Assembly: GCA_045591175.1 (NCBI GenBank)
Contig: JAZNSI010000020.1
Coordinates: 1 to 64,000, forward strand
DNA from: UBA11524 sp045591175
GTDB lineage: Bacteria > Bacillota > Clostridia > Christensenellales > Aristaeellaceae
DNA: 64,000 nucleotides
Reading direction: 5' to 3'
Each line of letters opens with the position of its first letter. Position 1 is the stretch's first letter. The notes under the pieces are model-generated. The model was not told the DNA's origin. It made no database searches and worked only from the letters and a program-made list of their open reading frames with translations. The position numbers and the translations under genes were made by a program. Shown in pieces: positions 56,489-64,000 of this stretch.

Positions 56489-58137
56489 CCTTCCTTCTCA
56501 ATCGTGCATCCGCCGATAAACTCCCTCAGCAGGCTCAGCGGCGGCACCTCGTCCAGCACCTCCTCGGAGACGTCCGGGAAGTAGTTGAGCATCTTCACCA
56601 GGCGGCGGGCGGTCAGGTAGTGGGGGCTCTCCGGGGGGATGGCCTTCAGCAGGTCATAGGCGTAGTGGCCCAGCACCGGCAGCTCATAGTGCAGCGCGGT
56701 GTTGAACATGCTGTCCGCACGCTCCTGATGGGGGAAGATCCAGGTTTCCTCGCCCTTGCGGACGCTGGGCCACATGGCGAGGGTCTCCTCCGGCGGGGTG
56801 GAGCGGAACTGGTTGTCCCTGACGATCCGCCGCAGAAGGCGCACATCCGTGGTGCGGATTCGGTTGTGGTCATCCAGGTTGATGCAGGTCAGCGCGCTGA
56901 CGAAGATGCGGTGGATGACGCTGTCGTCAATGCCCTCCACCAACGCAGGATTCAGCCCGTGGATGCCCTCCACCAGCACCGGCTGACCCGGCGCCAATGT
57001 CAGCGGCACGCCATGCTCCATGCGGCTGCCCGTGTGGAAGGAATAGCGCGGGATCTCGACGGTCTCACCTTTCAGCAGGCGCTGCATGTTCTCCCGGAAC
57101 AGCGGCACGTCAATGGTGTGCAGGCCCTCCAGGTCGATGCTGCCGTCCGGCTCCACGGGAAGCTCTGAGCGGTTGCGGTAATAGTCGTCCAGGGAGATCA
57201 TCACCGGCTCCAGGCCGTGCACCCGCAGATGCACCGCCAGGCGGCCCGTGGTGGTGGTTTTGCCGGAGGAGGACGGCCCGGCGATCATGATGATGCGGCG
57301 GCCCTTCTCAGCGATCACATCGGCGATATCGGCGATGGCCTTGTCGTGCAGGGCCTCGTTGACACGGATGAACGCGCGGAACTTCTTCGTTTCCAGCATC
57401 TTGTGGATGTCAGGGGCGTTCTGCACGCCGAGGATGGCGCACCACTTCGCACTCTGGTCGAATACGCTCAAATGCTTGGGCCGGTCAATGTAGGCCGCAT
57501 GCCGGGCGGGTTCCTCCGGGTCGGCGGTGAGGATAGCGATTCCCCTGCCCGGCAGATGCTGCACGCCGAACACCCGCACATAGCCCGTGCTGGGCACCAT
57601 CGCGCCGTAGAAGTAGTCCCACATATCCCCGCACTCATACAGGTTGATAAACGGCACCGGGCGGCGCTTCAGCAGCTCCACCTTGTCCGGCTGGCCGTCC
57701 TCCTCGAAATAGGCGATCGCATCATCCAGCGACCACTCCCGCTTGTCGAAGGGCAGATTGGCTTCTGTGATGCGCTGCATTTCCCCGCGGATGGCCTCTG
57801 CATCCTCCGCTGTCAGCTCGCGCCCCGGCGTATGCAGGAACACGCCGCCACCCACGCTGTACTCGATGCGCACCTGCTGCCCCGGCATCAGCCGCCGGAA
57901 GGCCAGCACCGCCACAAACCGCAGCGAGCGCTCATAAATGCGGCGGCCTTCTTCGTCCTGCAGCGTCAGCGGGCGGATCTCGCCTTCCCGGGTGATCACG
58001 TCCGTCAGCTCCAGCACGCGTCCGCCCTGCTGCACCGCCAGCACGTCCGTCATGTCCACATCAAACCCGCGGAGGCACTGCATGACCGACACGCCAGTCT
58101 CCGTTTCCATCCTTTTATTTCCACATAAAATCAGCAT
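56485..58137 (-). CDS. Uridine-kinase-like protein with TGS/ThrRS-type N terminus
   Basis: 550 residues; ATG at 58137 after AGGAGGCGTCAT. The N-terminal part (about 60-210) resembles the second-editing region of threonyl-tRNA synthetase (EANLPFDKREWSLDDAIAYFEEDGQPDK), and the C-terminal part (about 280-490) is a phosphoribulokinase/uridine kinase with Walker A IAGPSSSGKTTTTGRLA (about 293). This fused form is widespread in anaerobic Firmicutes and is usually annotated as nucleoside kinase. It probably phosphorylates uridine or cytidine. Confidence 0.9.
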   Translation of the reverse strand: MLILCGNKRMETETGVSVMQCLRGFDVDMTDVLAVQQGGRVLELTDVITREGEIRPLTLQDEEGRRIYERSLRFVAVLAFRRLMPGQQVRIEYSVGGGVFLHTPGRELTAEDAEAIRGEMQRITEANLPFDKREWSLDDAIAYFEEDGQPDKVELLKRRPVPFINLYECGDMWDYFYGAMVPSTGYVRVFGVQHLPGRGIAILTADPEEPARHAAYIDRPKHLSVFDQSAKWCAILGVQNAPDIHKMLETKKFRAFIRVNEALHDKAIADIADVIAEKGRRIIMIAGPSSSGKTTTTGRLAVHLRVHGLEPVMISLDDYYRNRSELPVEPDGSIDLEGLHTIDVPLFRENMQRLLKGETVEIPRYSFHTGSRMEHGVPLTLAPGQPVLVEGIHGLNPALVEGIDDSVIHRIFVSALTCINLDDHNRIRTTDVRLLRRIVRDNQFRSTPPEETLAMWPSVRKGEETWIFPHQERADSMFNTALHYELPVLGHYAYDLLKAIPPESPHYLTARRLVKMLNYFPDVSEEVLDEVPPLSLLREFIGGCTIEKEG

Positions 58138-58226
58138 ATGACGCCTCCTATTCCATTTTTCATCTTTCGCAGTAGCAACATTTTATCACAATCTGCGCTA
58201 TTTGTCACCAATTCTTTTCCCACGCA

Positions 58227-58271
58227 AAAAGGCCGTCCGCCCCACATTCTACGGGACGGACGACCTTTTTC
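58227..58271. terminator. Bidirectional terminator
   Basis: AAGGCCGTCCG with CGGACGACCTT around a CCCCACATTCTACGGG inner stem-loop, T run on both strands; follows the exonuclease gene. Confidence 0.8.
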
Positions 58272-58278
58272 ATGCAGC

Positions 58279-59277
58279 TTAATCCTCAAAGGGCATGCTG
58301 CTGCGCTCCACCATTTGGAGCTCCTTGTCCAGATCGCGGGGATGGCCATGTTCGGCCTCATACTCCGCGTCACGCTGCTGCATCTGCACGCGCTTGGTGT
58401 TGACATAGGCCCGGTTGCTGGGGGCCGCCTTGGCGAGGGTCATACTCATCGTCAGCCCGCCACCCTGCTGGGGACGCAGCCGCACGCGGATGAGCAGCAG
58501 CCCGTGGTGATTGCACTTCGCCAGGCCGATGTACTTATCCGCCGTCTGGCGCACATATCCACCCTCATCCAGGGTGACCTTCTTGCCGCAGACCGGGCAG
58601 CGCAGCACATGGGCAAACTCGCTGTCGAAGGCTTCCTGCACGGTATCAAACCGCTGGCCCTCCTGGCGCTGGCGCTTGTCGGAGTGGATCAGCAGTTTGG
58701 GCTGCTGGGGGTACTTGAGGACGTCCGCCGGGTTGGGCAGTGTCGCGAACACCAGCGCGGTGTAGTACGCGTCGTGCAATGCGTTGTGGAAATAGCGGCT
58801 CTCATCCGGCTGGATGTCCAGCATTTCCATCGCGGCCTTGAGGCCCTTGCGCTCCTTGCACTTATGCACATCGGAGAACAGCCGCTGGATGTCACACAGC
58901 GGGGGCAGCTCGACCTTGCAGCCGAAGAAGTCCATGTTCTGCTTCAGCACGCTCACGTCATCGCAGCCCCAGGTCAGCAGCGTGTAATCCTCGCCGCACC
59001 AGGCTGCAAACTGATCCATCGCCTCCAGGAACTGCGGCGCATCCGCCAATTCCTCCTGGCCCAGCTGCGTCATCTTGCGGATGCGCGGATGGATCTTCAC
59101 ATAATGCGTCGGCCGGATCGGGATCGAAATGGAATCCACCACCTCGAAATTCTCCCCGACCTTCACCGCGCCGATCTGAATCATCTCAAAGATCAGCCTG
59201 TCCCCCACCTCGCGGTACACATGCGAGTCAAAGGACATCGGCTGATTCCATTCCAGGTCTACCACAATGTAGTTCAA
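58279..59277 (-). CDS. DnaQ/KapD-like 3'-5' exonuclease
   Basis: 332 residues. Exonuclease domain (about 1-185) with Exo I DLEWNQ (Asp7, Glu9), IQIGAVKV, Exo II around YTLLTWGCDD and Exo III HNALHDAYYTALVF. The C-terminal part (about 215-310) has CPVCGKK and a CNHHGLLLIRV segment that may bind zinc. KapD-like enzymes act on DNA or RNA ends; in Bacillus KapD is linked to sporulation control. Start after GGAGATATCAACTTG. Confidence 0.85.
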   Translation of the reverse strand: MNYIVVDLEWNQPMSFDSHVYREVGDRLIFEMIQIGAVKVGENFEVVDSISIPIRPTHYVKIHPRIRKMTQLGQEELADAPQFLEAMDQFAAWCGEDYTLLTWGCDDVSVLKQNMDFFGCKVELPPLCDIQRLFSDVHKCKERKGLKAAMEMLDIQPDESRYFHNALHDAYYTALVFATLPNPADVLKYPQQPKLLIHSDKRQRQEGQRFDTVQEAFDSEFAHVLRCPVCGKKVTLDEGGYVRQTADKYIGLAKCNHHGLLLIRVRLRPQQGGGLTMSMTLAKAAPSNRAYVNTKRVQMQQRDAEYEAEHGHPRDLDKELQMVERSSMPFED

Positions 59278-59324
59278 GTTGATATCTCCTTAACGGGAGT
59301 GGCGGACGGGTTGTGGCCTCCGGC

Positions 59325-59395
59325 GGGCAGGGCTCTGCCCTGCACCCGCGAAGGGTCTTCGACCCTCTCGACACCCTTTTCGCGATCTTGGTTCG
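59325..59395. repeat. Intergenic palindromic repeat, family A (second copy)
   Basis: GGGCAGGGCTCTGCCCTGC, then GAAGGGTCTTCGACCCTC, then the same CTCTCGACACCCTTTT ending as the copy at 54392-54475. A shorter GAGGGTCTTCGACCC fragment is at 12546-12560 after mnmE. Confidence 0.7.
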
Positions 59396-59625
59396 TTGTT
59401 CCTTTGAAGTTGCGCGCGCGTGCAGCTGAAAGCGCACGTGGAGTTGTGCGTCCGGCCGCTCATCGGCCGGGCTGCATACTCGCACGGCTGTGCGGCTTTT
59501 TTTCTGCTGCGTGAGCTTTGGCTCGGCTCCCCTACGGTCGCCTCGCGTCGCGCCGCCTTGTCTTCACTTGCATAGTAGTGAGAGGCGGCCCCCTCCTGCG
59601 GAGGGGTACGGGATATACTGCAGCC

Positions 59626-59748
59626 AAAAGGCTCCCTCCCGCCACCCGGGCTCCGGGCGAGGGAGCTGGCATCGCGTCAGCGATGACTGAGGGAGTTCCC
59701 TGGCTTCCCCTTGAGGGGAAGCTGCCGCCGCAGCGGCTGATGAGGTGT
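59626..59748 (+). repeat. Intergenic palindromic repeat, family B (second copy)
   Basis: AAAAGGCTCCCTC, loop, GAGGGAGCTGGC, a TCGCGTCAGCGA stem, TGACTGAGGGAGTT, then CTTCCCCTTGAGGGGAAGC and GCCGCCGCAGCGGC. The first half matches the plan of 45465-45540. This kind of repeat is familiar from gut Clostridia genomes. Confidence 0.7.
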
Positions 59749-59753
59749 TTTCG

Positions 59754-60992
59754 TCAGAAAAGCGGCTCCTCTGCCGCGCAGGTGCCCGCCAGCGCGCCTG
59801 TCGCCCAGGCGATTTGCAGGTTGTAGCCGCCGGTGTGGGCGTCCACGTCGATCACCTCGCCGGCGAAGTACAATCCGGAAACCAGCTTGCTCTCCATGGT
59901 GGAGGGGTCGATCTCCTTCACGCTCACGCCGCCGCGGGTGACGATGGCTTCCTCGATGGGGGCCAGCTTCTTCAGCGTCAGGGGCAGGTTTTGCACCTTG
60001 TCGGCGATCATTTCGCGCTCCTCGCGGGTAATCTGCGCGCAGACCTTGTCGCCGTCCACGCCGCACAGGGCCGGGAACAGCTCCGCCAGGCGGGCAGGCA
60101 AAAGACCGGGCAGGACGCTGCGGAGCATCTTGCGGCTGTTGTCGTCGAAGTCGCGCTGCAAACGGGCGTCCAGCTGCTCGCGGGTGAGGCCGGGCTTCAG
60201 GTTCAGGGTGACCGAAGCGTCCGCCAGGTGATCCGGCAGATGGCAGCTCGCGGTCAGCACCAGCGGGCCGGACACGCCGAAGTGGGTGAAGAGCATCTCG
60301 CCCAGCTCGGAATAGAGCGTCTTTTTGCCCTTTTTCATGGTCAGGGTGACGTTGCGCAGGCTCAGGCCCATCAGTTCGCCGGGCCAGGTTTCCACCGTTT
60401 CGACGGCGGAGAGCACCGCGCTGCGGGGCGTGACGGTATGGCCGCAAGCTTCCGCCATGCGGTAGCCGTCGCCGGTGGAGCCCGTCAGCGGGCAGGACAA
60501 TCCGCCGGTGGCGATGATGACCCGGTCGCCGTCGATGATGCGGCCGTCCAGCAGCTCCACACCGGTGACTGCGCCGTCAGCGACGCGGATCTCCTTCACC
60601 CGCGCACCGTAGACGATGCGCACGCCGCTTTCCCGCATGAGCTTCTCCAGCGTGCGCGTCACGTCCGAGGCCTTCTCCGTTGCCGGGAACACGCGCCGTC
60701 CGCGCTGCACGACCACAGGGCAGCCGCCGTCCTCCAGCAGCTCCATCATGTGCTGCGGGCCGAAATAGCTCAGCGCCGAGTACAGGAACCGCGGATTGCG
60801 CGGCACCTCCCGCATGAACTCGTCCAGCGTGCAGTCGTTGGTGACGTTGCAGCGGCCCTTGCCGGTGATGTACACCTTCTTGCCCAGCTTTTCGTTGCGT
60901 TCCAGCAGGGTGACGTTGCCGCCGGTGCGGGCCGCGAAGATCGCCGCCATCATGCCCGCCGCGCCGCCGCCGATAATCAGCACATTATGCAT
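59754..60992 (-). CDS. BaiN/HI0933-family flavoprotein
   Basis: 412 residues, start at MHNVLIIGGG. N-terminal FAD Rossmann motif IIGGGAAGMMAAIFAA (about 6-21), second family motif GKGRCNVTN (about 44), and C-terminal GEVIDVDAHTGGYNLQIAWATG (in parts), which define the HI0933/YhiN/BaiN group of NAD(P)/FAD oxidoreductases. BaiN acts in bile-acid 7-dehydroxylation, but most members have no proven substrate. Overlaps the RpiR gene by 8 bp. Confidence 0.92.
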   Translation of the reverse strand: MHNVLIIGGGAAGMMAAIFAARTGGNVTLLERNEKLGKKVYITGKGRCNVTNDCTLDEFMREVPRNPRFLYSALSYFGPQHMMELLEDGGCPVVVQRGRRVFPATEKASDVTRTLEKLMRESGVRIVYGARVKEIRVADGAVTGVELLDGRIIDGDRVIIATGGLSCPLTGSTGDGYRMAEACGHTVTPRSAVLSAVETVETWPGELMGLSLRNVTLTMKKGKKTLYSELGEMLFTHFGVSGPLVLTASCHLPDHLADASVTLNLKPGLTREQLDARLQRDFDDNSRKMLRSVLPGLLPARLAELFPALCGVDGDKVCAQITREEREMIADKVQNLPLTLKKLAPIEEAIVTRGGVSVKEIDPSTMESKLVSGLYFAGEVIDVDAHTGGYNLQIAWATGALAGTCAAEEPLF

Positions 60993-61860
60993 GGCCGTGT
61001 CCTTCCTCCTCGAGGTAGACCTCATAGGTCTCCCAGATGGATTCCAGCTGGCGGAAATGCTCCTTCAGCGCGTCCTTGCGGTGCAGACCCAGGGCCACCA
61101 GCAGCGCGTTGATCAGCGACAGGGGCGCAGCAAGGCTGTCCACGAAGGAAGCCATGTCGGTGCGGGCGGTGAGGGTGGCGTCCGCCATGTCCGCCAGGGG
61201 GGACATGGGGCCGTCGGTGATGGCCACCACCTGCGCGCCGCAGCGCTTGGCAAAGCGCATGGCCTCCAGCGTACGGGTCGAATAGCGCGGGAAGGAAATG
61301 CCCACCAGCACGTCGTTCTCCTTCAGCTTGGAGATCTCCTCGAACACGTCCGTCGCACCGGAGGACACCAGATGCACGTTGTCAAAGATGTAGTTGAGGT
61401 AGTATCCCATGAACTGCGCCAGCGGGGCCGCAGAGCGCAGGCCCATCACATAGATGGACTTGGCAGAGAGCAGGCGGTTCACCACGTCCTCAAAGACGGC
61501 GACGTCCATTTGCTCCATCGTGGCGCGCAGGTTCTGCACGTCGCTCTTGAGCACCACGCCCAGAGCCTCACGGGGGTCGATCTCCGTGGACATTTCAAAG
61601 CGCTGATTGGCGGTCAGGCGATGGCTGACCAGCTCCTGCAGGCTGCGCTGCAGCTGGGGATAGCCCTCATAGCCCATGGCGGAGGCAAAGCGCACCACGG
61701 TGGATTCGCTCACGCCCACGCTCTCGCCCAGCTTGCTGGCGGTCATGAACACGGCCTTCTCGTAGTGCTCGACGATGTACTGCGCGATCTTCCGATGACC
61801 CTTCGACAGCCTCTTGCCCGACTGATTCAGCCGGTCGATCATATCCTGCATATCCTGCAT
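60985..61860 (-). CDS. RpiR/MurR-family transcriptional regulator
   Basis: 291 residues, ATG at 61860 after CGGAGAACC; an ATG 18 bp upstream is also possible. N-terminal HTH_6 domain (about 1-78: ASKLGESVGVSESTVVRFASAMGYEGYPQLQ) and SIS sugar-phosphate-binding domain (about 120-250: IYVMGLRSAAPLAQ, VLVGISFPRYSTRTLEAMRFA). Such regulators respond to phosphosugars. It is transcribed with the flavoprotein gene; its target is not evident. Confidence 0.93.
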   Translation of the reverse strand: MQDMQDMIDRLNQSGKRLSKGHRKIAQYIVEHYEKAVFMTASKLGESVGVSESTVVRFASAMGYEGYPQLQRSLQELVSHRLTANQRFEMSTEIDPREALGVVLKSDVQNLRATMEQMDVAVFEDVVNRLLSAKSIYVMGLRSAAPLAQFMGYYLNYIFDNVHLVSSGATDVFEEISKLKENDVLVGISFPRYSTRTLEAMRFAKRCGAQVVAITDGPMSPLADMADATLTARTDMASFVDSLAAPLSLINALLVALGLHRKDALKEHFRQLESIWETYEVYLEEEGHGHA

Positions 61861-61964
61861 GGCGGTTCTCCGTTTCATGTGATAACCGGGAAATGCACAG
61901 GGCCTCTCCCGGTATAACTGCCACTCATTATAGCGGATTGCCACCATTTTTGCAAGCAAAAAGC

Positions 61965-62006
61965 GCGGAAAATGCAATTTTTGCTTCATCAGCTTGCATT
62001 TTCCGC
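61965..62006 (-). terminator. Terminator of permease gene
   Basis: GCGGAAAATGCAA with its complement TTGCATTTTCCGC, a 13-bp perfect stem, between the permease stop and the RpiR start. Confidence 0.75.
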
Positions 62007-62016
62007 ATCAGGATGA

Positions 62017-63126
62017 TCAAATTGCGCCCATTGCCCATGCAAGAAGCAGCATCACGGCGAGGAACAGCACGTTCAGCAGCGTGAACACGCCCATGAACAG
62101 GCCCTTTTTCGCACCTCCAGCCGTACCGTACAGGCGGAAGGAGATCAGGCTGGCCAGCGACGCCACCAGCGTACCCAGGCCGCCGATGTTCACGCCCAGC
62201 ATCAGCGCGGACACGTCCTGCGTGAAGGGCGACAGCAGCAGGCACGCCGGCACGTTGCTGATGACCTGCGAGGCCAACAGGCTCGTCACCAGCGGAGAAC
62301 CGGCCATCAGGCCCTCCAGCCAAGCGGAGATGGGCGCATACGCCTTCACCGAGGCCACGAACACGAAGAAGCACACGAAGGTCGCCAGCAGCGTGTAGTC
62401 CACCTGCTTCAGCACCGACCCGTCCACGATGAACACAGCCACCGCCACCACGACCGCCAGCACCCATGCCGGGATGAGCTTCGCCAGCGCGAGCAGGGCG
62501 ATCACCGCCAGCGCGGCGTACAGCCAGAGTTTCCGGGCAGGCAGCTTCTCCCCGGCGGAAGCCGCAGACTGCACACCGTCCTTTGGGATCAGCAGGCAGC
62601 AAGCCATCAGCAGCACGAAAGCCACCGCGGTGTAGGGCCACGTCAGCCCAGGAAAATCCGCCGCACCCAGCTTTCCGCTGGAATACAGGTACAGATTCTG
62701 CGGATTGCCGATGGGCGTGACCATGCTGCCGAGGTTCGCCGCGATGGTCTCCAGCACCACGGCGAGGGTGAGGTGTGTCACCTTCGCGCCTTGCATCAGG
62801 AGAATCGTAAAGGGCACCAGGGTGATCAGCGCCACATCGTTGGTGGCGACCATCGCCAGCAGGAAGTTGGCCGCAACGAGCGCCATCGCCAGTCCCCGCA
62901 AGGTCCTGATGCGGCTCGTCACCGCGCCCGCCAGCTTGTCAAACGCGCCCATGTGCCGGAAACCCGCCACAATCGTCATCAGCGCAAAGAGCATCAGCAG
63001 CGTGGTCGTGTCGATGCCCGCGAGGGTATGCGCCCCCGGCGGCACCAGCAGGAAGGAGGCAAGCGCGGCAATAAGGGCAACCGTCAGCACGACCTCGTGC
63101 TTAAAGTATTGCAGGATGCGTTTCAT
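62017..63126 (-). CDS. ArsB/NhaD-type (ion transporter superfamily) anion permease
   Basis: 369 residues with about ten membrane helices. Features of the IT superfamily: LMTIVAGFRHMGAFDKLA, NFLLAMVATNDVALITLVPF (first re-entrant region) and the repeat ASQVISNVPACLLLSPF (second), plus IGNPQNLYLY. Members move arsenite, Na+/H+ or dicarboxylates and the substrate here is unknown. Slightly shorter than the usual 400-430. 20 bp downstream of the SGNH gene. Confidence 0.85.
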   Translation of the reverse strand: MKRILQYFKHEVVLTVALIAALASFLLVPPGAHTLAGIDTTTLLMLFALMTIVAGFRHMGAFDKLAGAVTSRIRTLRGLAMALVAANFLLAMVATNDVALITLVPFTILLMQGAKVTHLTLAVVLETIAANLGSMVTPIGNPQNLYLYSSGKLGAADFPGLTWPYTAVAFVLLMACCLLIPKDGVQSAASAGEKLPARKLWLYAALAVIALLALAKLIPAWVLAVVVAVAVFIVDGSVLKQVDYTLLATFVCFFVFVASVKAYAPISAWLEGLMAGSPLVTSLLASQVISNVPACLLLSPFTQDVSALMLGVNIGGLGTLVASLASLISFRLYGTAGGAKKGLFMGVFTLLNVLFLAVMLLLAWAMGAI

Positions 63127-63146
63127 TCGAATACGCCTCTTTCGTG

Positions 63147-64000
63147 TTACTTGAGAAGTTCCGCCGGCACCTCCGCCGCCATGCGCTCATAGCCTTTCTT
63201 GCTGGGGTGCAGGTGGTCGCCGGAATCATACTCAGGCAGGAACCAGTCCGGACGGGCGGGGTCGCGCAGAGCCTTGTCGAAGTCGATGCAGCCGTCGATC
63301 AGGTCGGTCGTGCGGATGAAATCATTGTAGGCGTGGCGCATCTCCTGGCGGAACGGCGCATCTGTGCGCCAGCCGCCCATGGGGATCAGCGTGCCGACGT
63401 AGACCCGCATCCCCATCTCCCGGGCCTGGGCGATGTAGGTTTTGAGGCCCTCAATGAGCTCCTCCACCGTAGGCAGATCGCTCATGGGGCGGAAGATATT
63501 CACGTCCTCCCCCACCGGGTGGATGATGTCGTTGATCCCCTGCTGGATGATGACCGCGTCCGCACCGTCGGTGGGCACCTCGTGCTGGAAGCGATGGCAG
63601 CCCATCAGGCCGTAGGATTCGTAGGTCAGGCAGGAATACTCGCGGAGGATGCGGGTCCCGCTGGCGGCGCGGCGGATGATCGCCGTGTGGGGGAAGCCCT
63701 CCTTCTGGCAGCGCAGTTGAAGATCGTCCGGCCAGTCCTGCGCGGTGATGGAGTCGCCGTAGCAGACGATGGTGCGGTTCTCCTGTGCCGTCAGGATGGA
63801 CACATTGGACAGGAAGTAGTTCAGCTTCGTCGCGCGGGAGGTGTTGATGTCAATGTTCACCGTCTCGGTTTCATCGCCGTTGGCGTAGAGGCCGCCGGAC
63901 AGCTTGCCGCAGGTGAACACCACCGAGCGCATGAGGGTGAAGTCCGCCAGGTAGAAGCTGACATACACCGTCTCACCCGCGCAGAGCTCAACCTCCACCG
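63147..64000 (-). CDS. SGNH/GDSL hydrolase, 5' end outside window
   Basis: At least 283 residues; the frame is open to the right edge, so the true start lies beyond. An N-terminal beta domain precedes the SGNH fold. Block I Ser in IVCYGDSITAQ, block III GINDIIHP, and the C-terminal Asp-His pair in DHLHPSKKGYE are present. Such enzymes often remove acetyl or acyl groups from carbohydrates. No signal can be judged because the start is missing. Confidence 0.85.
   Translation of the reverse strand, partial: VEVELCAGETVYVSFYLADFTLMRSVVFTCGKLSGGLYANGDETETVNIDINTSRATKLNYFLSNVSILTAQENRTIVCYGDSITAQDWPDDLQLRCQKEGFPHTAIIRRAASGTRILREYSCLTYESYGLMGCHRFQHEVPTDGADAVIIQQGINDIIHPVGEDVNIFRPMSDLPTVEELIEGLKTYIAQAREMGMRVYVGTLIPMGGWRTDAPFRQEMRHAYNDFIRTTDLIDGCIDFDKALRDPARPDWFLPEYDSGDHLHPSKKGYERMAAEVPAELLK

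Larger units (their letters stand above)
59278..59753. other. Repeat-rich intergenic region
   Basis: 476 bp without a convincing gene. Contains family A repeat (59325-59395), a plus-strand terminator (59481-59503: CGCAC/GTGCG stem, seven T) and family B repeat (59626-59748). The frames across it are coded by repeats only. Confidence 0.7.

Overview
This window is most likely chromosomal DNA of an uncultured, spore-forming, high-GC gut Clostridia member (Christensenellales- or Oscillospirales-like). The pointers are two alpha/beta-type small acid-soluble spore proteins (SASPs), a YhcN-like spore lipoprotein, a Firmicutes-type YhaM, rplI/dnaB order, BspA-like leucine-rich secreted proteins and two GH2 glycosidases. 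The taxon is inference from gene style, not from a search.

Layout. (1) 1-446: 5' end of a 16S rRNA gene on the minus strand, with its promoter. (2) 784-10287: a compact plus-strand phage-like cassette of about 9.5 kb, fired divergently from the rRNA operon by a perfect-consensus promoter. It has a HTH regulator-like gene, small and large terminase, portal, scaffold, coat, three connector/neck proteins, Dit-like and Tal-like baseplate proteins, NlpC/P60 endolysin, XhlA-like protein and holin. I find no integrase, repressor, replication gene, tail-tube protein or tape measure. (3) 10349-14375: phosphoesterase, mnmE and two paralogous LRR secreted proteins. (4) 14456-22330: a carbohydrate locus with GH2 beta-galactosidase/glucuronidase-like enzyme, GPH sugar symporter, AraC regulator and beta-mannosidase. 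(5) 22434-28552: TraX-like protein, aminoglycoside-adenylyltransferase-like protein, and a methionine cluster (separate reactivation-domain gene, metH, metA). (6) 28658-32886: SH3-like secreted protein, two VanY-type peptidases, YhcN-like lipoprotein and two SASP genes.

(7) 32757-44757: the main find. A 12,001-bp element lies inside the 3' end of the second SASP gene. It carries a complete peptide ABC transporter operon (oppA-B-C-D-F plus a DUF3899-like membrane protein), a 53-residue ORF and a large serine recombinase. The recombinase now ends in the missing SASP tail, and the SASP now ends in what should be the recombinase's own tail. Joining the two element ends in silico gives an attP that is a strong inverted repeat centred on AA, located inside the recombinase reading frame; joining the flanks restores a normal 94-residue SASP. 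The neighbouring SASP gene keeps a 44-nt identical copy of the reconstructed attB.

(8) 44872-64000: mostly minus-strand housekeeping and small membrane genes: GNAT, phosphofructokinase, HAD hydrolase, YbaK, several small membrane proteins, C_GCAxxG_C_C protein, lipoprotein, yhaM, dnaB, rplI, esterase, a uridine-kinase-like protein, exonuclease, BaiN/HI0933 flavoprotein, RpiR regulator, an anion-permease-like transporter and a partial SGNH hydrolase. Two families of GC-rich intergenic palindromic repeats lie here. I saw no tRNA gene and no CRISPR array.
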